A stretch of 21,217 bases of DNA from an uncultured Bacteroidales bacterium (GCA_900545245.1 UQYV01000052.1:1-21217), one strand, 5' to 3'. Shown: positions 7,568-15,863, numbered from the stretch's first letter. The notes: a model not told the origin generated them from the letters alone. A program made the numbers and translations.

Positions 7568-10405
7568 ATGAATATTCTCAGAAAAACGGGACTTCTTCTG
7601 CTGCTTGCGATGACTGCGCTTTCCTGCACGAAAGTCGTTACGGAGCAGGTGATTGTAAAGGAAACGGAAACTGTCCGCGACACTCTCGTCGTTACTCCAC
7701 CGGCGTCATCGTTGCCGTCCTGGGCGACAAACTCCGTGAGGGTCGGGATCATCGGCGACTCGATTTCAACCTTTGACGGCTGGATTCCGGACGGTTACCG
7801 TAGGTATTATCCTTTCACAGGGTCGGCAGGTTCGCTGACAGCCGTCGAGCAGACATGGTGGCACCGCCTCATCTACAAATTGATGCCGGACGCTGTTCTT
7901 GACAGGAACATTTCCTATAGCGGAACGCGCGTCACAAAAAACACCGTTCCGAATCCGGAAAAGCCGGATCTGGATGAATATGACTTCGTCACGCGTTGCT
8001 GCGGATTTGATGATCCGGACATAATCATAATCGCCGGGGGCACTAACGACCGCCCGTGCGTCGGGCAAGGACTTGTGGGGGAATATGACTGGACGGCACC
8101 TCTTGCGGAACTGGACCGCTACAAGTTCCGGACGGCATACATCTGCCTCATTCGTACTTTGATGGAGGAATATCCCGATACGAAACTTGTATGCGTTGTC
8201 AACGATTTGCTGCTGACCGATGCGCACAAGGCTATAGGAGAGTCAATTACGGAGATTGCAGCACATTATGAACTTCCATGTGCAAGAATAACCGAGACGC
8301 TTGAAACCGTCGGTGACGGCGTCCATCCCAATTCCACAGGGGCGGCACGCTGGGCGGATGTCGTGTGGGAGACGATGGAATCTGCCGGAATTGAGAATTA
8401 TCGGAAACCACGCGCGGGGGCTCTTGTTGTGGGAAGTGACGTTTTGCGTGAACTGTCTTCAAATGAAATCCGCGGCTCTGTGGAAACCGGTGTTAAGACA
8501 AAGACTGCGCTGAACGGCAACATGAAAGTGATATGGAACCGCGATGACAGGATCAGACTTTTTAGTGCTGACGAACCTGAAGGCATTGAACATTGGATTT
8601 CAGAGCTTTCGGAAGACGGAGGAACAGCGATATTTGCAGCCGAGGACACTGTGGCCGGTTCACCGCGTTATGCCGTTTATCCCGCGTCTACGGTGAAGTC
8701 TTTCGCTGTTTCGGGAGGAGTGGCAACTGCCACAATAGAACTTTCCGAGTCTTATTCCGGCGGACTTTTCAGCGACCTTGAGCGTTACGGAGTGATTTCG
8801 TCCGGCATTCCGGTAGCGGGCCTACCTATGGTGGCACGGTCGGATGGAAGCCTCTTCTCTTTCCGCAACCTTTTCGGAGCTGTGGTCGTGCGCCCTTATG
8901 ATTATCAGCGTAATAAGATAAAAATCAAATCAATAAGACTCACGTCAAAAGACGCCAAGGCAATAAGCGGCGAAGCTCTCGTGAACCTTGAGACGGCAAC
9001 GATTGCAAGCTTTTCCGGTTCGGCATCGGCCACGAGGACACTTGACGAGGCCGTGACAATCGACAGTTACGGTTGGACATCATGGAGTTCCCATTCAATC
9101 TCCGCATTTGACGCCCACTCCCGTGGCTTCGTCTTCTGCATTCCTGCCACTGACTATCCGGGAGGTTTCACAGTTTCGCTCATTGACGAGAAGGGGCTGG
9201 TTTACAGTTATGACTGCGGTCCCGTGTCTGTTTCTGGTGGAGAAATAGCTTTTCTTGACTATAGGCCTTTGACGGTATATTACGGAAACGCGAACAGCGT
9301 CATCGTGAAGCCTGGAAATACTTCGGTGACATTCGATGCAACGCCATACTGCTCTTTCGACAGACGCTTTACTCGTAATAACTCGGTCGTTGGCGGCGCG
9401 GCAGCCCTAGTGGCATCGGCAGATGTACTTTGGCAGCAGGAGTACGGCTGTGAACTTACGGACCTTTCCGCAACGGCAGGCAGGGGGACAGTCGTTCCGA
9501 CCGGCGCTGAACTTGCTGTCTCGCGCGACGGCGACAGGCTTTTGCTGACAGTGCCTCTCACGGGAACTGCCGGTAATGCCGTGGTTGCTCTCCGAAATGC
9601 CTCCGGCGAGATTCTTTGGTCATTCCATATTTGGGTGGGGGAGACAGCCGATGTTGAATGCAGCACGTCAATCGGGAATTTCCGTATCATGGACCGTAAC
9701 CTTGGCGCCACTTCCTCTGAAGACAAGTCCCAGTGCGGGGAGGAGGCCGTCCGCAACTCTTTCGGACTCTTCTACCAATGGGGACGCAAGGATCCGTTCC
9801 CGCGTGCGGTGAATGTCAGCAAGCGTGTGCAGACGTCGGATTTCGCAATGCCGCTTTCGGTTGTCCGGGCGGACAATGTGATTGGCTCTATCGGCTGGTC
9901 CGTCAGTCATCCTATGGCGCGGCAGTATGTCCTTGGCTCCGGATGCAACTGGTTGCAGAGCTATGTCAACGAACTCTGGGGGTCGAGCTATGCCGGAACT
10001 GTCATTGATAACATCGTCTCCGAGAGCCTCCGAATCCCTGGCGTCAAGACCGCATACGACCCTTGTCCGGCAGGCTACCGTGTGCCGGACGCCAGTCACC
10101 TGAACGCATTGTCTGAACTCAACAATGGCAAGCTTCCCGGAAGCACCCGCGACCAGTATTACGGCTACCATTTCAACACCGGCGTCACGACAAACTATTT
10201 CCCGGCTACAGGATATGTGAACTCGGCCAAAGCTGATACCGGCTCGTTGACCAATGAAGGCTATTGGGGGATGTACTGGAGCAGTTGTGCCTCCGGTCAG
10301 AACTCATCGGCAATGTATGCGCAGGCCGGCGGTTCCGTAGCGATGACTACCGGAGGCACTGGAATCCGAGGCAATCTAATGTCCGTCCGCTGCCTTAAGG
10401 AATAG
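7568..10405 (+). CDS. Surface lipoprotein: SGNH hydrolase, fimbrillin-like segment and FISUMP C-terminal domain
   Basis: 945 residues. The lipoprotein signal ends LLLAMTALSC (Cys20), followed by a short charged spacer (KVVTEQVIVKETETVRDTL). Residues about 55-275 are an SGNH/GDSL esterase with block I GDSIS (Ser65), block II around Gly119 (NISYSGTR), block III GGTND (Asn160) and block V DGVHPN (Asp250, His253). The catalytic triad and oxyanion residues are thus present. In PULs such enzymes usually remove acetyl or other acyl groups from glycans. Residues about 310-565 resemble fimbrillin/Mfa-like proteins (MKVIWNRDDRIRLFSADEP, LFGAVVVRPYD, IKSIRLTSKDAKAISGEALV, PATDYPGGFTVSL). Residues about 700-945 are a FISUMP domain: FRIMDRNLGAT, FYQWGRKDPFPRA, YDPCPAGYRVPD, YFPATGY, GMYWSS, and the closing SVRCLKE. 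The gene starts 4 bases after its neighbour. The esterase call is strong; its substrate is unknown. Confidence 0.9.
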   Translation: MNILRKTGLLLLLAMTALSCTKVVTEQVIVKETETVRDTLVVTPPASSLPSWATNSVRVGIIGDSISTFDGWIPDGYRRYYPFTGSAGSLTAVEQTWWHRLIYKLMPDAVLDRNISYSGTRVTKNTVPNPEKPDLDEYDFVTRCCGFDDPDIIIIAGGTNDRPCVGQGLVGEYDWTAPLAELDRYKFRTAYICLIRTLMEEYPDTKLVCVVNDLLLTDAHKAIGESITEIAAHYELPCARITETLETVGDGVHPNSTGAARWADVVWETMESAGIENYRKPRAGALVVGSDVLRELSSNEIRGSVETGVKTKTALNGNMKVIWNRDDRIRLFSADEPEGIEHWISELSEDGGTAIFAAEDTVAGSPRYAVYPASTVKSFAVSGGVATATIELSESYSGGLFSDLERYGVISSGIPVAGLPMVARSDGSLFSFRNLFGAVVVRPYDYQRNKIKIKSIRLTSKDAKAISGEALVNLETATIASFSGSASATRTLDEAVTIDSYGWTSWSSHSISAFDAHSRGFVFCIPATDYPGGFTVSLIDEKGLVYSYDCGPVSVSGGEIAFLDYRPLTVYYGNANSVIVKPGNTSVTFDATPYCSFDRRFTRNNSVVGGAAALVASADVLWQQEYGCELTDLSATAGRGTVVPTGAELAVSRDGDRLLLTVPLTGTAGNAVVALRNASGEILWSFHIWVGETADVECSTSIGNFRIMDRNLGATSSEDKSQCGEEAVRNSFGLFYQWGRKDPFPRAVNVSKRVQTSDFAMPLSVVRADNVIGSIGWSVSHPMARQYVLGSGCNWLQSYVNELWGSSYAGTVIDNIVSESLRIPGVKTAYDPCPAGYRVPDASHLNALSELNNGKLPGSTRDQYYGYHFNTGVTTNYFPATGYVNSAKADTGSLTNEGYWGMYWSSCASGQNSSAMYAQAGGSVAMTTGGTGIRGNLMSVRCLKE

Positions 10406-10465
10406 CACATCGTGTCCCGTCATCCAGACGAGATGGGGTGAAGTTGATAATATATTACCGTTACA

Positions 10466-12199
10466 ATGAAAGATAGGATAATATCAATAGCAGTTCTGCT
10501 TTTTGCCGTAAGCGTATCAGTTCCGGCACAACAGGCTCATGTGACAGTTCATACCCGTGAACAGATGAACAGAAGCGCATCATCACTCTATTCCCACACA
10601 GGAGACGAGCGTTGGAGCCGTTTGGAGCCGGTCTTTGCCTTTGATACGCTCTATCCGACGTCAATGTGTATTCCCGGCGACTTGCCGATTGAACAGTCAA
10701 AGGCATTCGCGCCATGCGTCAGGCGGATGCACGATGGCAAAGTCATAATGTTTTGGCAGGCGGGAAAGCAGTCCAGTCGCATCTACTATGCCTATTCATT
10801 CGACGGGAAGCACTGGTGCGAGCGCCGCCGTCTTCTTGGACCAGAAAAGGTCTCGCTTGACGGTACTACTGTCTGGAGGCGATATATTGGCATTGATGCC
10901 GACATCCTTCCGAGCTGCGAAATGCTGGCCGTCTCTGCCTATTGGAATGACAAGTCAAGAGAAAAGGGCTGTGGGATAGCAATGCGGAGAAGCCGCGACG
11001 GCATCACATGGGACAAGGCTGTAAGCATATATGAGGGCTCTGCCCGAAATCCGCGCATTGTCGTGATTCCGGAAGACGGCAAGGTTCAGTGCTGGTTCAA
11101 TGACTATTGCAGTAATGGCAGTACGTCCGTGATGATGATAGAGAGCCTTGACAAGGGCATAACATGGTCAAAGACCCCAATACCTGTCTCCCGTAGGTTC
11201 AAGTATTACAACGGTGGTGCCCGTACCTACACAGGCTATGCTCCATGCGTGAGGGTCCTGCCTGACAGAAGACAGCTCGGTGTTCTTGTCGAGGAGTGTG
11301 ACGAACCGGGAGGTCCGGGGACTCCGGGGGAATGCTCTATTCATGGTATCGGCGTTAACGGATTGTCTCCACAGCCTTTGTCAGGAGATGGCGGCGGCCC
11401 GGCAGACAAGAAAAAGCTACTTGATGGAAGTTCGCCATGCCTATCAGTCTTTTCTTCTGGAGAAACAGTCATTTCTGCGGTTGCTGACGGGCAGATGATA
11501 ATGAGGCTCGGGGATACCTCGATTTGGCCGGGCAACGGACGCGGGGCAGGATGGTTGCGCCCATTCAGAAAACTCGGAGCCTATGCCTCGACTTCCGTCA
11601 TTGATTCGCATCACCTTGTCTATACCATGGACTGTGCGGATGGAATACAGTGTGGATTGGCCTATCTGAATCATGTCATTTATGCTGACTCTCACAATGT
11701 TGTCCTTGACGGGGATGGCTCGGAATGGAATGCTGACAACGCCTTGTTCATAGGTTCAGATTCTTTGCTGGAGGCAATTTTCCGTTTCGCGCAGGACGAG
11801 TCATCCATATACATACTCGCTGAAGTCGCCGGTTGTACGAACGGAGCGGATGTAGAATGTGTCCTGCATAACCCATCGTCGAAGAAGATAAAATCCGGAT
11901 TTACTGTTCGTGCAGTGGTTAATGCCGGTGGACTTGTGGAATGCGGTGACTATGCCAAAGCTGGAAGCATCGCCGGTCTTGAGGCTGTGTGTCGGCAAGG
12001 TAGGACAATTGACGGAGTGCCTGGGTTCGTCGCCGAGATACGTATCCCGAAATCTGCTCTCGGTGCGAGCGGAGAATATGCGTTCCGTGCTTCTGTTTCC
12101 GCGGGAGATGTTGAGGACGGTTTTACCAACGTCGTGAAGAACAAGCCGGAAACATGGCTTCGAGTGAGGATGACAGATCAGAATAAACTTGCAAATTAA
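10466..12199 (+). CDS. Secreted sialidase-fold (Asp-box) protein with C-terminal CBM9-like module, copy 1
   Basis: 577 residues, with a Sec signal ending VSVPAQ and no lipobox Cys. Residues about 60-405 form a beta-propeller of the sialidase fold, with Asp boxes SFDGKHW (111-117), SRDGITW (176-182) and SLDKGITW (227-234). Residues about 411-573 match a CBM9-like, DOMON-type sugar-binding module: VVLDGDGSEWNADNALF, IFRFAQDESSIYILAEVAG, FVAEIRIPKSALG and the closing TWLRVRMTD. The layout resembles GH33- or GH93-type exo-acting enzymes, but the (F/Y)RIP arginine motif of true sialidases is missing. At the place where the neighbour has WEP (Glu213) this copy has RNP (Asn195), so it may be inactive or have a changed chemistry. 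It lies 60 bases after the esterase gene and 6 bases before its paralogue. The fold is secure; the activity is open. Confidence 0.83.
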   Translation: MKDRIISIAVLLFAVSVSVPAQQAHVTVHTREQMNRSASSLYSHTGDERWSRLEPVFAFDTLYPTSMCIPGDLPIEQSKAFAPCVRRMHDGKVIMFWQAGKQSSRIYYAYSFDGKHWCERRRLLGPEKVSLDGTTVWRRYIGIDADILPSCEMLAVSAYWNDKSREKGCGIAMRRSRDGITWDKAVSIYEGSARNPRIVVIPEDGKVQCWFNDYCSNGSTSVMMIESLDKGITWSKTPIPVSRRFKYYNGGARTYTGYAPCVRVLPDRRQLGVLVEECDEPGGPGTPGECSIHGIGVNGLSPQPLSGDGGGPADKKKLLDGSSPCLSVFSSGETVISAVADGQMIMRLGDTSIWPGNGRGAGWLRPFRKLGAYASTSVIDSHHLVYTMDCADGIQCGLAYLNHVIYADSHNVVLDGDGSEWNADNALFIGSDSLLEAIFRFAQDESSIYILAEVAGCTNGADVECVLHNPSSKKIKSGFTVRAVVNAGGLVECGDYAKAGSIAGLEAVCRQGRTIDGVPGFVAEIRIPKSALGASGEYAFRASVSAGDVEDGFTNVVKNKPETWLRVRMTDQNKLAN

Positions 12200-12205
12200 A
12201 GAAAT

Positions 12206-13984
12206 ATGAAATACACATTTAGTAATATCTTTCGCGGAGTCTCGGCTCTTGCAATATCATTCCTTACGCTTGCGGTCTCATGCAATGCCGCAACGCTGCC
12301 TGAAAACGATGACGCACATAATGCCAAGATTACGACTGCCTCGGAACTTGCCTCGGCTGCAAAGCCGGAACTGAATTCTCATGCCGGAGAGGAGCAGTGG
12401 AGCGTGCTGCAGCCGATGACTGGAACATACATTGTGCTGCCTCATAAGTGGTTGCTGAAGGATGATGTGGTGGAAAACAACTTCGCGAACTATCCGAGGG
12501 TGAAGAAGATGGCTTCCGGAGAATATATAATGTTCTGGCATGGCGGGCGTTACGGCTCGCGCATCTGGTGCAGTATAAGTCCGGATCTCAAAGAATGGAG
12601 CGAACCTGTGATGCTCTTCAAGCCTGAGTTTCCGATTCTGGAAGACGGAAAGAAGGATGTGAGACGGTATGTTAATATGGATGCAGCCCTGCTGCCGAAT
12701 GGTGAGATACTTGCCGTATGTTCTTACCGTGCTCAAGACCATTATTCGCAGAATATGGGTTCTGGACTTTGTACAATCCGTAGCAAGGACAACGGGCGAA
12801 CGTGGTCCGAACCACATCATATCTATGAGGGGTGTAATTGGGAACCCTATCTGCTTGTTCTTCCGGACGGACGCATCCAGTGCTATTTCACGGACGGAAC
12901 GCCGCAGTGTCGCAATTCCGGAACTTCCATTATGGTTTCTACGGACAATGGTTATAGTTGGGGAGAAAAATACCGCGTCAGCCGTCAGTTCAAGTATTTC
13001 TACGATGGCCCGAACACAGAATACACCGGAACGCGGATTTATACCGACCAAATGCCAAGTTTTCGTGTGCTGAACGACGGCAAGACCTTGGTGGGCTTTC
13101 TTGAAGCTCGCCTGGAGCTCCCGGCAAGTAATCAGGGCCGGAGCTACTGCATGATGTCGGTGGTGTGGAATGATGGACTTGATTGGAAGGATCTCGGGGA
13201 GAATAGCGAAGGACCGGCACGACGTGCCACCAATGCACTCAGAGGAGCCGGCGGGTATGTCTGCAATTTTCCCTCAGGCGAGGTTGTGCTAAGTTGTACG
13301 TATGAGCAGCTTCTCAAGTTCAAGATTCTTGATCATAAGGGGCAGTGCCCGGTAGGGTCGACCTGGAGTGAGGACTGGTTTTTCGCTTTTCCTGGTAAGG
13401 GCTTTTGGGCCGGGACCGAAGTTGACGGACCTTGCACCATGGCCGCAGCCATGCACTGCGACGAAGGCATTCAGGTCGAACGCTTCTGGTTGAACCACCG
13501 CATTGATGCGGCTGCCGCTCCGGCTCTCGTTGACGGAGACGGCTCGGAATGGGACGGCACTCAGGCTCTGTTCCTTTCTTCTGGTGAAGGTGATGAGACC
13601 CTCTTCCGTGCCCGCCATGACGACAAGAATCTCTACCTTTTGGTAGAAACGGCATTCACCGACAGTCCCCACGCCCATCGTCTGAATCTTCGTCTTGCCG
13701 CCTCAGGTTCAAGAAAATACGGCATAGTCAGCATCGATTCGGCCACAGGCAAGGTTGAGGCCAAGCGCTTCTCTCCTGTCTCTGCTTCCGCATTCGGCAC
13801 GACTTACGATGGCCGCCGCGGCACCGTAACTGAAATCTCAATACCCTTGAGCGAGCTCGGTAATGCCGTTTCTGGAGACTACCTCTGCCTTTTCGCCGAG
13901 GTCGTCACCCCATCAGGCACCTTCGCCTTCTCTCTCTCCGACCCGGCCCTCCGTTCCACTTGGCAGCGCATCCGTTTGAAGTAA
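12206..13984 (+). CDS. Sialidase-fold (Asp-box) protein with C-terminal CBM9-like module, copy 2
   Basis: 592 residues. The signal segment FLTLAVSC (Cys26) could be lipidated, or could be cut at CNA by signal peptidase I. The propeller covers residues about 90-435, with Asp boxes SKDNGRTW (193-200) and STDNGYSW (245-252). NWEPYLLVLPDGRIQCYFTD (211-230) and LVGFLEARLE (Glu300) place two glutamates where GH93 exo-arabinanases and related sialidase-fold enzymes carry catalytic carboxylates; that match is my inference. Residues about 441-590 are CBM9-like (ALVDGDGSEWDGTQALFL, FRARHDDKNLYLLVETA, TVTEISIPLSELG, TWQRIRL). It aligns along its whole length with the preceding gene, including RRYVNMDAALLPNGEILAV against RRYIGIDADILPSCEMLAV, so the two are a tandem duplication. 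It is the last gene of the PUL run before pyrG. Canonical sialidase motifs are absent. Confidence 0.83.
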   Translation: MKYTFSNIFRGVSALAISFLTLAVSCNAATLPENDDAHNAKITTASELASAAKPELNSHAGEEQWSVLQPMTGTYIVLPHKWLLKDDVVENNFANYPRVKKMASGEYIMFWHGGRYGSRIWCSISPDLKEWSEPVMLFKPEFPILEDGKKDVRRYVNMDAALLPNGEILAVCSYRAQDHYSQNMGSGLCTIRSKDNGRTWSEPHHIYEGCNWEPYLLVLPDGRIQCYFTDGTPQCRNSGTSIMVSTDNGYSWGEKYRVSRQFKYFYDGPNTEYTGTRIYTDQMPSFRVLNDGKTLVGFLEARLELPASNQGRSYCMMSVVWNDGLDWKDLGENSEGPARRATNALRGAGGYVCNFPSGEVVLSCTYEQLLKFKILDHKGQCPVGSTWSEDWFFAFPGKGFWAGTEVDGPCTMAAAMHCDEGIQVERFWLNHRIDAAAAPALVDGDGSEWDGTQALFLSSGEGDETLFRARHDDKNLYLLVETAFTDSPHAHRLNLRLAASGSRKYGIVSIDSATGKVEAKRFSPVSASAFGTTYDGRRGTVTEISIPLSELGNAVSGDYLCLFAEVVTPSGTFAFSLSDPALRSTWQRIRLK

Positions 13985-13987
13985 ATT

Positions 13988-14039
13988 CACACTTTTTCGA
14001 CCGAATAATTACTATATCGTCACACATTTTCAACCGAAT
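13988..14039 (+). repeat. Two 19-base direct repeats upstream of the pyrG promoter
   Basis: CACACTTTTTCGACCGAAT at 13988-14006 and CACACATTTTCAACCGAAT at 14021-14039 match at 17 of 19 positions. Their starts are 33 bases apart, about three helical turns. They lie just after the PUL and end 34 bases before the -33 box of the pyrG promoter. They could be an operator or activator pair; function is inferred from position only. Confidence 0.6.
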
Positions 14040-14073
14040 GGCGGCCTTCTCAAAAAATATGTGTCGGAAAATA

Positions 14074-14105
14074 TTTGGCAGGAACGGAAAAAAGGAGTAA
14101 TTTTG
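14074..14105 (+). promoter_or_regulatory. Bacteroidota-type promoter for pyrG
   Basis: TTTG at 14074-14077, a 20-base spacer, then TAATTTTG at 14098-14105. This is an exact match to the TTTG / TAnnTTTG consensus of the primary sigma factor in Bacteroides, with ideal spacing. Transcription should start near 14109-14112, inside the run CCCC (14108-14111). No experimental start is known to me. Confidence 0.7.
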
Positions 14106-14107
14106 TA

Positions 14108-14145
14108 CCCCTGTTGGCAGGAGACGACCAGCAGGGGCTTCTTTT
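14108..14145 (+). promoter_or_regulatory. pyrG: Leader hairpin 1 at the predicted 5' end of the pyrG mRNA
   Basis: CCCCTGTTGG (14108-14117) pairs with CCAGCAGGGG (14128-14137): ten pairs with one G-U, and a ten-base loop. It is followed by CTTCTTTT (14138-14145), so it has a terminator-like form. Its left arm lies on the predicted transcription start. Start-site choice or slippage in the C run, which could sense CTP, would change the stem. This role is inference. Confidence 0.6.
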
Positions 14146-14157
14146 ATGGGGCAGGAC

Positions 14158-14185
14158 TTCGACGGTCGTCGGATGTTTTTTTTTT
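14158..14185 (+). terminator. pyrG: Leader hairpin 2 with T10: possible pyrG attenuator
   Basis: TTCGAC (14158-14163) pairs with GTCGGA (14168-14173), including one G-U, around the loop GGTC. After TG come ten T (14176-14185). The ATG of pyrG follows at 14194. A short stem plus a U tract between promoter and start codon is the form of an intrinsic terminator used for attenuation, as known for pyrG in Bacillus and Lactococcus. Six pairs make a weak stem, so it may instead only affect translation. Confidence 0.5.
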
Positions 14186-14193
14186 CTCTATTT

Positions 14194-15861
14194 ATGAACA
14201 CAAAGTACGTTTTCGTCACAGGTGGTGTAGCATCATCCCTCGGTAAGGGAATCATTTCCGCATCTCTCGCGAAGCTTCTTCAGGCGCGGGGTCTGAAGGT
14301 GACAATCCAAAAATTCGATCCTTACATCAACATCGACCCGGGCACGCTCAATCCTTACGAGCACGGCGAGTGCTATGTCACTGAGGATGGTGCGGAGACT
14401 GACCTTGACCTCGGACACTACGAGAGATTCCTCGGAGTTTACACTTCGAAGGCGAACAACGTCACCACCGGCAAGATTTACAACACAGTCATCAGCAAGG
14501 AACGTGAAGGTGCCTATCTTGGCAAAACCGTGCAGATTGTCCCTCACATCACTGATGAAATCAAGCGACGGATGATGCTCCTTTCAAAAACCCGCGACTA
14601 CGATGTCATCATCACCGAAATCGGTGGAACAGTGGGCGATATGGAGTCACATCCTTTCGTTGAGGCCGTGCGTCAGCTCCAGTGGGAACTTCCCGAGGAA
14701 GACTGCGTCACTATCCACCTTACCCTCGTGCCCTATCTCAAGGCGGCGAAGGAGCTCAAGACCAAGCCCACACAACATAGCGTACAGATGCTTCAGCAGA
14801 GTGGCGTGCAGCCGGACATCATCGTGTGCCGCACCGAGTACGACCTTTCTCCGGAACTCCGCAAGAAGGTTGCCCTGTTTTGCAACGTGAAGCCGGGCCA
14901 TGTCATTCAGTCGATTGACGCTGACTCTATATATAAGGTACCGCTCAAGATGAAAGAAGAGGGGCTTGACAAGCTTGTTCTCAATCATTTCGCGCTGACC
15001 GACATACCTGAGCCGAACCTCGAAAAATGGAACAATTTCCTTCATAAACTTGATAATCCGAAGCACGCGGTCAACATTGCCCTCGTCGGAAAATATGACC
15101 TGCAGGATGCCTACAAGTCCATCCGCGAGGCCTTTGTCCATGCCGGGGCGGCTAACGAGTGCCGCGTGAACGTTCAGTACATCCATAGCGAGAACCTCAA
15201 TGAGGCTAATGTGGAGGAACTGCTCGGGAAGATGAATGGAATCCTCGTCGCTCCCGGATTTGGAGAGAGGGGACTGGAGGGAAAGGTTGTCGCAATCCGA
15301 TATGCCCGCGAAAAGGGAATCCCATTCTTCGGAATATGTCTCGGGATGCAGATGTGTGTGGTTGAGTTTGCCCGTGACGTCCTCGGGATGGATGGTGCCT
15401 GCTCGACTGAGGTCAATCCGAACGCGACTTTCCCTGTCATCAACCTTATGGAAGACCAGAAGAGCACCACTTCAAAGGGCGGAACTATGCGTCTGGGCGC
15501 ATACGACTGCGAAATAAAACCGGGCTCTCTCGCTGAGAAGATTTATGGTACCACCAAGATTTCCGAGCGTCACCGTCATCGTTACGAGCTCAACAGCGAC
15601 TTCCTCGGGCTCTTCGAGAAAGCAGGTCTCATTGCCTCCGGACGCAACCCTGACACCCGTCTCGTGGAAATCGTCGAGCTCCGGTCCCATCCGTTCTTTA
15701 TCGGAGTGCAGTTCCACCCGGAATACAAGAGCACCCCGGAGAACCCTCAGCCGATTTTCGTCGCGTTCATCAAGGCCGCGATGAAAAATGCCGAAGGCTC
15801 CGCGAAAAAGTCCGCACCGAAGACTCAGGAGATGAAGCCCGTATGCGCAAAGTCTTTGTGA
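14194..15861 (+). CDS. pyrG: CTP synthase (glutamine-hydrolysing)
   Basis: Makes CTP from UTP, ATP and glutamine in the cytoplasm, the last step of de novo pyrimidine nucleotide synthesis. The start at 14194 gives MNTKYVFVTGGVASSLGKGI, the usual start of the family; the in-frame ATG at 14146 would add 16 residues that lie over the leader hairpin. 555 residues. The amidoligase domain is residues 1-about 270: P-loop-like GGVASSLGKG, FDPYINIDPGTLNPYEHGEC, EDGAETDLDLGHYERF, TEIGGTVGDMES. The class I glutaminase domain is about 290-530: nucleophile Cys382 in GICLGMQM, His508 and Glu510 in QFHPEY. The C-terminus carries about 25 extra lysine- and alanine-rich residues beyond the glutaminase domain. 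The gene has its own promoter and a structured leader and is followed after 2 bases by a cyclotransferase gene. Confidence 0.98.
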   Translation: MNTKYVFVTGGVASSLGKGIISASLAKLLQARGLKVTIQKFDPYINIDPGTLNPYEHGECYVTEDGAETDLDLGHYERFLGVYTSKANNVTTGKIYNTVISKEREGAYLGKTVQIVPHITDEIKRRMMLLSKTRDYDVIITEIGGTVGDMESHPFVEAVRQLQWELPEEDCVTIHLTLVPYLKAAKELKTKPTQHSVQMLQQSGVQPDIIVCRTEYDLSPELRKKVALFCNVKPGHVIQSIDADSIYKVPLKMKEEGLDKLVLNHFALTDIPEPNLEKWNNFLHKLDNPKHAVNIALVGKYDLQDAYKSIREAFVHAGAANECRVNVQYIHSENLNEANVEELLGKMNGILVAPGFGERGLEGKVVAIRYAREKGIPFFGICLGMQMCVVEFARDVLGMDGACSTEVNPNATFPVINLMEDQKSTTSKGGTMRLGAYDCEIKPGSLAEKIYGTTKISERHRHRYELNSDFLGLFEKAGLIASGRNPDTRLVEIVELRSHPFFIGVQFHPEYKSTPENPQPIFVAFIKAAMKNAEGSAKKSAPKTQEMKPVCAKSL

Positions 15862-15863
15862 AT

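Noticed and set aside
10123..10405. The C-lectin-like FISUMP end as a target of a diversity-generating retroelement
   Set aside because: I see no second copy of this segment with adenine-directed changes and no reverse transcriptase gene in the window. The domain type alone is not enough.
10406..10465. A terminator between the esterase and first propeller gene
   Set aside because: Only a four-pair CATC/GATG stem (10428 region) with a bulged C/G extension can be drawn, and there is no T run. Read-through in one operon is more likely.
10466..13984. Naming the two propeller proteins sialidases (nanH)
   Set aside because: Asp boxes show only the fold. The arginine-bearing RIP motif of GH33 sialidases is not seen, and no other sialic-acid genes are present.
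14146..14193. A longer pyrG product starting at the ATG at 14146
   Set aside because: It adds MGQDFDGRRMFFFSLF before the conserved family start, and these bases form the second leader hairpin and T run.
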